From NCBI GenBank assembly GCA_013695115.1, contig JACDBD010000211.1, positions 1 through 15,187 on the forward strand: 15,187 nt of DNA, given 5' to 3'. Positions within the stretch are counted from its first letter, which is position 1; each line of letters opens with the position of its first letter. Positions 9,207 through 14,970 of the stretch are shown here, in pieces. The position numbers were made by a program, and so were the translations under genes. The notes under the pieces are model-generated. The model saw only the letters and a list, made by a program, of their open reading frames with translations, was not told where the DNA came from and did not search any database. The DNA comes from Actinomycetota bacterium (GTDB lineage: Bacteria; Actinomycetota; Acidimicrobiia; IMCC26256; JACDBD01).

Positions 9207-11222
9207 ATGCCGCTCTTTCGCCGGCGCGAGGCGGGCTTCCGCTACTCGCGCTGGGACGGGTCGCAGGTTGGCTTCGATCTCGATGCCGACTCACTCCTCT
9301 CGGAGATGTCCGACGACCTGCTGTACCACGGCGACCTGAACGCCGCCCTGCGCCGTCTGCTCCAACAGGGCTTCCGCGACCGCAACGACGAGCAGCTCAT
9401 GGGCCTGCGCGAGATGCTCGAGCGGCTCCGGGAACGGCGGCGCGAAGAGCTCGAGCAGCGCGACCTCGGCGGCGTCTACGACGACATCGCCGAGAAGCTC
9501 CACGAGATCGTCGACCAGGAGCGGGCCGGGATCGACCGGCGGGTCGACGAGGCCCGCCAGTCGGGCGACCGACGCCGGCAGGAGATCGTCGACGATCTCG
9601 CCCGGGAGCGGCGCCGGCAGCTCGAGGAGCTGCCGCCCGACCTCGCCGGGACGGTGCAGGAGCTCCAGAACTACGAGTTCATGGACGACGCCGCCCGTCA
9701 GCGGTTCGAGGAGCTGATGGACGAGCTGCGCCAGCAGCTGATGCAGAGCTACTTCAACCAGATGTCGGAGGGGATGAAGGACGTCTCGCCCGAGCGCATG
9801 CAGCGGATGAAGGACATGCTCGCCGAGCTCAACCGGATGCTCGAGCAGCGGGAGCGGGGCGAGGAGCCCGACTTCAAGGGGTTCATGGAGAAGTACGGCG
9901 ACTTCTTCCCCGGCAACCCCCAGAACCTCGACGAGCTCCTCGAGCAGATGGCGCAGTCGATGGCGCAGATGCAGTCGCTGCTCAACTCGATGACGCCCGA
10001 GCAGCGGGCGCAGCTCCAGGGCCTGGCCCAGGCGCTGCTCGAGGACCTCGACCTGCGCTGGCAGGTCGACGAGCTCGCCCGCAACCTCCAGCAGGCCTTC
10101 CCCGACCTGCCGTGGAACCGGCGCATGGACTTCTCCGGCGACGACCCGCTCCAGTTCGGCCAGATGTCGGGCCTGCTCGAATCGCTGGGCGACATGGACG
10201 ACCTCGAGAACCTGCTGAATTCGGCCACGCAGCCGGGCGAGCTGGCCGAGGTCGACATCGACAAGGCCCGCGACCTGCTCGGCGACGACGCCGCCCGGTC
10301 GCTGGAGCGGCTGGCAGAGCTGGCGCGGCTGCTCGAGGAGGCAGGCCTGATCGAGCAGCGCGAGGGCCGCTTCGAGCTCACCCCCCGCGGCATCCGGGCC
10401 ATCGGGCAGAAGGCGCTGGGCGACCTGTTCCGCAGGCTGCTCAAGGACCGGACCGGGCGCCACGACGTCGACCGCGAGGGGCCCGGCAACGAGCGGGCGT
10501 TCGAGCACAAGCCCTACGAGTTCGGCGACCCGTTCCACCTCAACGTCGAGGAGACGGTGAAGAACGCGATCTGGCGCGAGGGCGCGGGCACGCCCGTCCG
10601 GCTCGATCCCCGCGACTTCGAGGTGGAGCGCACCGAGGTGATCACCCGCTCGGCGACGGTGCTGCTGCTCGACGTCTCGCTGTCGATGCCGATGCGCGAC
10701 AACTTCCTCGCGGCCAAGAAGGTGGCGATGGCGCTGCACGCGCTCATCACCTCCCAGTTCCCGCGTGACTACTTCGGGCTCGTGAGCTTCGGACGGGTGG
10801 CCCGAGAGGTGAAGCCGGAGCTGCTGCCCGAGATGAGCTGGGACTTCGAGTGGGGCACCAACATGCAGCACGCGCTGTTGCTGGCCCGTCGCCAGCTGTC
10901 ACGCCAGATCGGCACCAAGCAGGTGATCATGGTCACCGACGGCGAGCCCACCGCCCACATCGAGGGCGGCGAGGCCTTCTTCCAGTACCCGCCGTCGCCG
11001 GTGACGATCGAGGAGACGTTGAAGGAAGTCATGCGGTGCACCCGTGAGGGCATCCGCATCAACACCTTCATGCTCGACGAGAGCTACTACCTACGGTCGT
11101 TCGTCGAGCGCATGATGCGCATGAACCGCGGTCGGGCCTTCTTCACCAGCCCCGACACCCTGGGCGACTACGTGCTCGTCGACTTCCTCGAGCACCGCCG
11201 CCAGGCGAGGCGCGCCAGCTAG
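9207..11222 (+). CDS. VWA-domain protein, probable partner of the MoxR-like ATPase
   Basis: The 671-residue product has no signal peptide or TM helix. Residues about 30-340 are highly charged and rich in Glu, Gln, Arg and Met, and are probably long helices or coiled coils. A short winged-helix-like segment lies near 380-420. The VWA domain occupies about 480-655 with an intact metal site: DVSLS (Asp489, Ser491, Ser493), Thr551 in GTN and Asp578 in TDGEP. VWA proteins of this build are partners of MoxR/ChlI-like ATPases; the mycobacterial pair annotated as Mg-chelatase-like ATPase and VWA protein is of similar size, from memory. The ATG at 9207 starts four bases after the SRPBCC gene, with GGGGAG 12 bases upstream. 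Its stop shares CTAG with the converging macro-domain gene. Confidence 0.9.
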   Translation: MPLFRRREAGFRYSRWDGSQVGFDLDADSLLSEMSDDLLYHGDLNAALRRLLQQGFRDRNDEQLMGLREMLERLRERRREELEQRDLGGVYDDIAEKLHEIVDQERAGIDRRVDEARQSGDRRRQEIVDDLARERRRQLEELPPDLAGTVQELQNYEFMDDAARQRFEELMDELRQQLMQSYFNQMSEGMKDVSPERMQRMKDMLAELNRMLEQRERGEEPDFKGFMEKYGDFFPGNPQNLDELLEQMAQSMAQMQSLLNSMTPEQRAQLQGLAQALLEDLDLRWQVDELARNLQQAFPDLPWNRRMDFSGDDPLQFGQMSGLLESLGDMDDLENLLNSATQPGELAEVDIDKARDLLGDDAARSLERLAELARLLEEAGLIEQREGRFELTPRGIRAIGQKALGDLFRRLLKDRTGRHDVDREGPGNERAFEHKPYEFGDPFHLNVEETVKNAIWREGAGTPVRLDPRDFEVERTEVITRSATVLLLDVSLSMPMRDNFLAAKKVAMALHALITSQFPRDYFGLVSFGRVAREVKPELLPEMSWDFEWGTNMQHALLLARRQLSRQIGTKQVIMVTDGEPTAHIEGGEAFFQYPPSPVTIEETLKEVMRCTREGIRINTFMLDESYYLRSFVERMMRMNRGRAFFTSPDTLGDYVLVDFLEHRRQARRAS

Positions 11223-11719
11223 GAGTCCAAGACTCGCCGATACGCGGCGAGGGTCTTGGAGTCGAAGCAGACGAAGCGCACGAGCTCGACTTTGGTGTCG
11301 GCCGCGCGTACGGCGCGCACCGCGATCTCGGTGGCGTCGTCGAGCGGGTAGCCGTAGATGCCGGTCGAGATGGCGGGGAACGCGACGCTGCGGGCCTCGA
11401 TCTCGTCGGCCACCTCGAGCGACCGGCGGTAGGCCGCCGCCAGCAGGTCGGGCTCGCCGGCGTCACCGCCGTTCCACATGGGCCCGACCGCGTGGATCAC
11501 GTGCCCGGTGGGGAGCCCGAAGGCGGGAGTGGCCTTGGCGTCGCCGGTCTCGCAGCTGCCGATGGCGCGGCAGGCGTCGTCGAGGGCGGGCCCGGCGCCC
11601 TGGAAGATCGCGCCGCACACGCCGCCGCCGCGGGCGAGGGACGAGTTGGCGGCGTTGACGATCGCGTCGACGGTCTCGGCGGTGATGTCGCCCTGGACCG
11701 CTTCGAGGCGCGGGGTCAC
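11219..11719 (-). CDS. Macro-domain protein (ADP-ribose / O-acetyl-ADP-ribose hydrolase-like)
   Basis: The 166-residue product is a stand-alone macro domain. Motifs are GDIT near 10-13, NAAN at 22-25, the glycine loop GGGVCGAI at 31-38 and AFPAISTGIYGYP near 114-126. Together these bind ADP-ribose and match the MacroD/YmdB type, which removes ADP-ribose or acetyl groups from ADP-ribose derivatives. The GTG at 11719 is preferred because a TAGCCT element lies exactly six bases upstream, which suggests a leaderless transcript; no ribosome-binding site is visible. It is divergent from whiB. No ADP-ribosyltransferase or sirtuin gene is in the window, so a toxin-antitoxin role is not supported here. 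Confidence 0.9.
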   Translation of the reverse strand: MTPRLEAVQGDITAETVDAIVNAANSSLARGGGVCGAIFQGAGPALDDACRAIGSCETGDAKATPAFGLPTGHVIHAVGPMWNGGDAGEPDLLAAAYRRSLEVADEIEARSVAFPAISTGIYGYPLDDATEIAVRAVRAADTKVELVRFVCFDSKTLAAYRRVLDS

Positions 11720-11725
11720 CCGGGC

Positions 11726-11731
11726 AGGCTA
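11726..11731 (-). promoter_or_regulatory. Candidate leaderless -10 for the macro-domain gene
   Basis: TAGCCT on the minus strand is followed by six bases (gcccgg) and the GTG start at 11719, so transcription would begin at the start codon. No clear -35 is seen. Confidence 0.45.
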
Positions 11732-11742
11732 CGCGGGCCCGG

Positions 11743-11751
11743 TTATCCACA
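11743..11751 (+). promoter_or_regulatory. Perfect DnaA box
   Basis: TTATCCACA matches the bacterial DnaA-box consensus exactly. It is the only copy noticed, and lies in the 133-base gap between the divergent macro-domain and whiB genes, upstream of both promoters. A lone box suggests regulation or DnaA titration, not an origin. Confidence 0.4.
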
Positions 11752-11778
11752 GATGGGGGCCGGCGCGGAAGATTCCCC

Positions 11779-11807
11779 TTGCGCACCTCCCCAGCAGCGG
11801 CAATAGT
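11779..11807 (+). promoter_or_regulatory. Candidate whiB promoter
   Basis: TTGCGC (11779-11784) and AATAGT (11802-11807) are 17 bases apart, in a locally AT-rich patch that stands out from the rest of the window. The leader would be about 40 bases. Confidence 0.35.
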
Positions 11808-11820
11808 AACACTGTTGTAA
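11807..11820 (+). promoter_or_regulatory. BldD-like imperfect palindrome upstream of whiB
   Basis: TAACACTGTTGTAA holds TNAC and GTNA half-sites like those of the BldD consensus (TNACNCWGNGTNA), but with one extra base between them. An inner AACA-C-TGTT palindrome is perfect. It overlaps the expected transcription start of whiB, where a repressor could act. The identity of the binding protein is a guess. Confidence 0.25.
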
Positions 11821-11852
11821 TTCCATCGGCGTTATTAGTGAGGGGGTCGCCG

Positions 11853-12251
11853 ATGCGCCAGGTCATTGGACCAAGCGCCAGCAAGATCACCAAGGTCAAC
11901 GGGGCGGTCAAGCCCAACGGGGCCAACGGGGCCGCGGGCCAGGCCGCGGCGGCGGCCACCGCCGCCCTGCTGGCGGAACTGGCGACCCGGGCCAAGACCC
12001 AGGGGGACCGGGGCTGGCAGGAGCAGGCCAACTGCCTCGGGGTCGATCCCGACCTCTTCTTCCCCGAGCGGGGGGCGTCGACCCGGGAGGCCAAGTCGGT
12101 GTGCCGGAGCTGCGAGGTGCGCCTCGAGTGCCTCGAGTACGCCCTGAGCCACGGCGAGAAGTTCGGCATCTGGGGCGGCCTGTCGGAGCGGGAGCGGCGC
12201 CGGGTGCGCCGCGAGCGGGCGCTGGCCCGCCGCAAGACCGGGGTGGCCTGA
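11853..12251 (+). CDS. whiB2: WhiB-family regulator (WhiB2/WhmD type)
   Basis: This 132-residue Fe-S transcription factor has Cys61, Cys84, Cys87 and Cys93 (C-x22-C-x2-C-x5-C) to bind a [4Fe-4S] cluster, the GIWGG turn at 105-109, and a basic RRRVRRERALARRK tail for DNA contact. The run DLFFPERGASTREAK and LECLEYAL fit the WhiB/WhiB2/WhmD branch, which with WhiA controls septation and cell division genes by binding the housekeeping sigma factor. The first 50 residues are Ala/Gly/Asn-rich and variable. The ATG at 11853 has AGGGGG six bases upstream; a GTG at 11838 and earlier starts are less likely. The gene converges on the formimidoyltransferase gene with a four-base gap. Confidence 0.9.
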   Translation: MRQVIGPSASKITKVNGAVKPNGANGAAGQAAAAATAALLAELATRAKTQGDRGWQEQANCLGVDPDLFFPERGASTREAKSVCRSCEVRLECLEYALSHGEKFGIWGGLSERERRRVRRERALARRKTGVA

Positions 12252-12270
12252 CGGCTCAGCCGGCGAGCCG
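12252..12270. terminator. Candidate bidirectional terminator hairpin
   Basis: CGGCTC and GAGCCG form a perfect six-pair stem around a seven-base loop, at the junction of two converging genes. There is no U-tract on either side and the hairpin lies partly in the coding end of the minus gene, so this is weak. Confidence 0.25.
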
Positions 12271-13098
12271 GGCCTCGATCGTCTGGTCGGGGCCGATGCC
12301 GGACCAGGCGACGAACTCGGGGGTGCACCGCTCGAGCTCGGCCGCGGGGACGAGCCCCACCAGCTCCACCCGTTCGACGTCGGCGCCGCCCTCGTAGGCC
12401 AGGCGCCGCACCGCGGTGCAGGCCCGCTCCATGCCGCAGACCGGGAGGCGGGTCACGTTCATCGAGACCTGGGCGCGGCCGCGCGACGCCAGTTCGAAGC
12501 CGAGCGCCCGTACCCCGGGGAGGCCGCCGTCGCGCTCGCGCACCTGGGCGGCGATCTCGTGGGCGAGGATCACGTCGTCGCGGTCGAGGTCGCAGTTCAC
12601 CGCGACCAGCGGCGGGCGGGCGCCGACCGCCACCGCGCCGAGGCGCGGGTGCGGGTGCGCGGGGCCGTGGTCGGGTCGGCGACGGGTGAACGCGTCGCGG
12701 CGGACGTCGGGGAGCGAGCGGCCATCCCGGTCGGCGTCGCCGTAGAGGAACGCAGGCACGCCCAGCTCCTCGGCGATCCACTCGGCGAACGCGCGCGCCG
12801 CGTCCACGGCGACAAATGTGTCGCCGTCGAGGGCGACGAACGGGACGACGTCCAGCGCGCCGAGGCGCGGGTGCACTCCCTCATGGCTGGAGACGTCGAG
12901 GCGCTCGGCCACCGCTCGTGCGAGCGAGCGGGCGGCAGCTTCGGCGTCCCGTTCGGCGGGGCCGGCGAGCGTGAACACCGACCGGTGGTGGTCGGGATCG
13001 GCGTGGACGTCGAGCAGCGACCGCTCACACGCGCCGCCGATGGCGTCGAGGACGTCGTGCCGCCGCCCCTCCGACACGTTCACGACGCACTCGAGCAT
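12256..13098 (-). CDS. ftcD: Glutamate formimidoyltransferase (transferase domain only)
   Basis: The 280-residue product matches the two-part formimidoyltransferase domain, which moves the formimino group of formiminoglutamate to tetrahydrofolate in histidine breakdown. It opens with LECVVNVSEGR, followed by DVHADPDHHRSVFTLAG and HEGVHPRLGALDVVPF, in which His76 aligns with the catalytic His82 of mammalian FTCD. The second half has HPRLGAVAVGARPPLVAVN and VSMNV. It has no cyclodeaminase domain and is somewhat shorter than usual. No hut genes are in the window, so its role (histidine use or one-carbon supply) is open. The ATG at 13098 has TAGCCT six bases upstream and no ribosome-binding site, which fits leaderless expression. 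Confidence 0.85.
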   Translation of the reverse strand: MLECVVNVSEGRRHDVLDAIGGACERSLLDVHADPDHHRSVFTLAGPAERDAEAAARSLARAVAERLDVSSHEGVHPRLGALDVVPFVALDGDTFVAVDAARAFAEWIAEELGVPAFLYGDADRDGRSLPDVRRDAFTRRRPDHGPAHPHPRLGAVAVGARPPLVAVNCDLDRDDVILAHEIAAQVRERDGGLPGVRALGFELASRGRAQVSMNVTRLPVCGMERACTAVRRLAYEGGADVERVELVGLVPAAELERCTPEFVAWSGIGPDQTIEARLAG

Positions 13099-13104
13099 GG
13101 CGTC

Positions 13105-13110
13105 AGGCTA
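13105..13110 (-). promoter_or_regulatory. Candidate leaderless -10 for the formimidoyltransferase gene
   Basis: TAGCCT on the minus strand, then gacgcc, then the ATG at 13098. The same hexamer and spacing occur before the macro-domain gene. Confidence 0.45.
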
Positions 13111-13117
13111 CGGGCGG

Positions 13118-13123
13118 TAGCTT
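13118..13123 (+). promoter_or_regulatory. Candidate leaderless -10 for the LLM oxidoreductase gene
   Basis: TAGCTT is followed by seven bases (ccggggg) and the ATG at 13131. The G-run touches the start codon and is too close to act as a ribosome-binding site. Only seven bases separate it from the opposing -10. Confidence 0.4.
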
Positions 13124-13130
13124 CCGGGGG

Positions 13131-14123
13131 ATGCGGATCGGGTTGGCGCTACCGCAGTACGACTACTCCGTCCCGGGCGAATCGCCGTTGCGGTGGGAGA
13201 CGCTGCTCGACCACGCCCGCCGCGCCGAGGAACTCGGGTTCGACTCGCTGTGGCTCTCGGACCATCTCTTCCTCGACATCGGCAAGTACGGCGGCCCCTC
13301 CGACCCGCAGGGGGCGTTCGAGCCGCTCGTGACGCTGGCGGCGCTCGCCCGCCACGTCACCCGTCCCCGCCTCGGGACGCTGGTCGTGTGCGAGGCGCTG
13401 CGCCCGGCGGCGGTGCTGGCCAAGGCGCTCGCCACCCTCGACCGCATCGCCGGCGGCCGTCTCGACGTCGGTCTCGGCGCGGGCTGGTACGAGCCCGAGT
13501 ACGAGGCCATCGCCATGAAGATGCCGAGCCCGGGCGAGCGCCTCGACCGGCTGGAGGAGGCGGTCGAGATCGTGAAGGGCCTGCTCGGCGGGGGCCCGCT
13601 CACCCTCGACGGGCGCCACCACCGCGCCATCGCCGCCCGCAACCTGCCCCCCGCCCTCCAGGAGCCCCGTCCCCGGGTGTTCGTCGGGGGGAAGGGCGAC
13701 CGCCTGCTGCGTCTGGTCGCGGGCCACGCCGACGGCTGGAACACGTGCTGGACGTGGACGCCCGCCGCCTACCGCGACCGCCTCGACGTGCTCGAGCGGG
13801 CGTGCGAGAAGGTCGGGCGCGATCCCGCCGGCGTCTGGCGCTCGCTGGGCCTCTACGCGCTGTGCGGCGAGGACCGCGCCGACCTCGAGCGCCGCTTCGA
13901 GCGCATGCGTGACCTCATGCCCGCGGGCGTCGTCACCGAGCCGCTCGACGAGTGGCGCGGGGGGCGCCTCGTGGGGACGGTCGACGAGGTGCGGGAGCAG
14001 GCCGAGGTGTGGGCCGACGACCTCGGCATCGAGACGCTGATCGTCGGGGCGGGGCCGCTGCCGTTCTCGGTCACCGCCCCCGACGACGTGGAGCTGCTGG
14101 CCCACGCGCTCATGACGTCGTGA
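13131..14123 (+). CDS. LLM-class oxidoreductase, probably F420-dependent
   Basis: The 330-residue product is a luciferase-like TIM-barrel protein. It opens with MRIGLALPQYDYS and continues with the helix ARRAEELGFDSLWLSDHLF (about 30-48). LATLDRIAGGRLDVGLGAGWYEPEYEA (about 100-126) is the typical cofactor-binding stretch, and GGKGDRLLRLVAGHADGWN follows near 185-205. Most actinobacterial members use coenzyme F420, but some use FMN; the sequence does not decide, and no F420 biosynthesis gene is present. The substrate is unknown. It stands as a single gene divergent from the formimidoyltransferase gene and followed by tatA after a gap of 90 bases. Confidence 0.9.
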   Translation: MRIGLALPQYDYSVPGESPLRWETLLDHARRAEELGFDSLWLSDHLFLDIGKYGGPSDPQGAFEPLVTLAALARHVTRPRLGTLVVCEALRPAAVLAKALATLDRIAGGRLDVGLGAGWYEPEYEAIAMKMPSPGERLDRLEEAVEIVKGLLGGGPLTLDGRHHRAIAARNLPPALQEPRPRVFVGGKGDRLLRLVAGHADGWNTCWTWTPAAYRDRLDVLERACEKVGRDPAGVWRSLGLYALCGEDRADLERRFERMRDLMPAGVVTEPLDEWRGGRLVGTVDEVREQAEVWADDLGIETLIVGAGPLPFSVTAPDDVELLAHALMTS

Positions 14124-14148
14124 CGGCCTCCCGCCCATGCCGACGGGG

Positions 14149-14154
14149 TACCCT
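14149..14154 (+). promoter_or_regulatory. Candidate tatA -10 element
   Basis: TACCCT fits TAnnnT and would give a leader of about 53 bases with a strong ribosome-binding site. No good -35 is visible at normal spacing. Confidence 0.3.
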
Positions 14155-14213
14155 CGGGGCCAGGCCCGCCAGGCCAACCCCTGCGAGGCCAGAGACCCCC
14201 AGGAAGGACCAGC

Positions 14214-14408
14214 GTGCTCACGATGGGAAACATCGGAACTCCGGAAATCCTCATCATCCTCGGCGTGCTCGTCCTCATCTTCGGCAGCACCCAGCTCCCC
14301 AAGCTCGCCCGCTCCATCGGTCAGTCCCAGCAGGAGTTCAAGAAGGGCCTGAAGGAAGGGGCGCAGGACGAGGACGAGGAAGAGGACAAGCCCAGCAAGA
14401 GCAAGTAG
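14214..14408 (+). CDS. tatA: Sec-independent (Tat) translocase subunit TatA
   Basis: The 64-residue product forms the pore-like oligomer that exports folded Tat substrates. After a short N-terminus comes a single TM helix (about 9-24, PEILIILGVLVLIF). The hinge FGSTQLPKLARSIGQS and the amphipathic helix QQEFKKGLKEG follow, then a very acidic tail (DEDEEED) ending SKSK. These are the standard TatA marks; TatB would be longer. The GTG at 14214 is preferred because AGGAAGGA lies five bases upstream; the ATG at 14223 would leave 14. tatC is not in the window. The next gene is a SigE-type sigma factor. Confidence 0.92.
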   Translation: MLTMGNIGTPEILIILGVLVLIFGSTQLPKLARSIGQSQQEFKKGLKEGAQDEDEEEDKPSKSK

Positions 14409-14416
14409 GGCTGTCG

Positions 14417-14437
14417 TCCCGGGCGCCGGGCCCGGGA
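14417..14437 (+). terminator. Candidate tatA terminator hairpin without U-tract
   Basis: TCCCGGGC and GCCCGGGA form a perfect eight-pair stem with a five-base loop, nine bases after the tatA stop. No run of T follows, as is common in high-GC actinobacteria. Its last three bases lie inside the -35 of the next candidate promoter, so the two elements overlap. Confidence 0.45.
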
Positions 14438-14460
14438 ACCCTCTGACCTCCCCGGTCGTT
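14435..14460 (+). promoter_or_regulatory. Candidate ECF-type promoter of the sigma factor gene
   Basis: GGAAC (14435-14439), an 18-base spacer and GTT (14458-14460, within CGTT) match the general ECF/SigE promoter form. Six bases separate GTT from the ATG at 14467. No ribosome-binding site is present, which fits a leaderless, possibly self-activated transcript. Confidence 0.55.
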
Positions 14461-14466
14461 CTCGTG

Positions 14467-14970
14467 ATGGCCGATGGCGTTCCCACGTGGGAGGAGGTCG
14501 CCCGCGATCACGGGCGCTTCCTCTACACCGTGGCCTACCGACTGGCCGGCAACGACAATGACGCGCAGGACCTCGTGCAGGAGGCGCTCATCCGGGTCCG
14601 CAAGGGCCTCGAGACCTACGAGCCCGGGTCCCTGGAAGGGTGGTTGGCCCGCATCGTGACGAACGTGTTCCTCGACGAGATGCGCCGTCGCCGTCGCCGT
14701 CCGACGGAGGCGTTCCCGGCCGATCCCGACTGGGTGCTCCCGCCCGCGGCCGCCGCCGACGAGATGACCGAGGCGCTCTCGGACGAGATCCAGGCCGCGC
14801 TGGCGGCGCTACCCGACGAGTTCCGCGTCGCGGTGGTGCTCTGCGACGTCGCCGACCTCTCGTACGAGCAGATCGCGGACGCGCTGGGCGTACCCGTCGG
14901 CACCGTCCGGTCGCGGCTCCATCGCGGCCGGCGCCTGTTGCGCGACGCGCTGACCGGGAACCCACGATGA
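14467..14970 (+). CDS. sigE: ECF RNA polymerase sigma factor (SigE-like)
   Basis: The 167-residue product has sigma region 2 at about 15-75 (FLYTVAYRLAGNDNDAQDLVQEALIRVRKGL, then GWLARIVTNVFLDEMRRRRRR) and region 4 at about 108-160 (LPDEFRVAVVLCDVADLSYEQIADALGVPVGTVRSRLHRGR, a helix-turn-helix). It most resembles mycobacterial SigE, whose genes run sigE, anti-sigma, htrA, tatB and handle envelope stress; here the Tat gene is upstream. The ATG at 14467 or the GTG just before it could be the start. No ribosome-binding site is seen and a GGAAC-N18-GTT element ends six bases upstream of the ATG. The stop overlaps the next gene by four bases (ATGA). The SigE name is by resemblance and synteny. Confidence 0.88.
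   Translation: MADGVPTWEEVARDHGRFLYTVAYRLAGNDNDAQDLVQEALIRVRKGLETYEPGSLEGWLARIVTNVFLDEMRRRRRRPTEAFPADPDWVLPPAAAADEMTEALSDEIQAALAALPDEFRVAVVLCDVADLSYEQIADALGVPVGTVRSRLHRGRRLLRDALTGNPR

Noticed and set aside
9291..10871. Long minus-strand open frame of 526 codons opposite the VWA gene
   Set aside because: It is a GC-rich antisense shadow: low-complexity Leu/Val/Glu composition, no recognisable domain, and the opposite strand encodes a clear VWA protein.
11478..11852. Upstream extension of the whiB frame
   Set aside because: It covers the macro-domain gene and the promoter region; the ATG at 11853 has a ribosome-binding site.
11743..11852. Replication origin
   Set aside because: Only one DnaA box, no cluster and no dnaA/dnaN genes nearby.
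13149..14486. Minus-strand open frame of 445 codons across the LLM and tatA genes
   Set aside because: It runs through two well-supported plus-strand genes and has no domain or ribosome-binding site.
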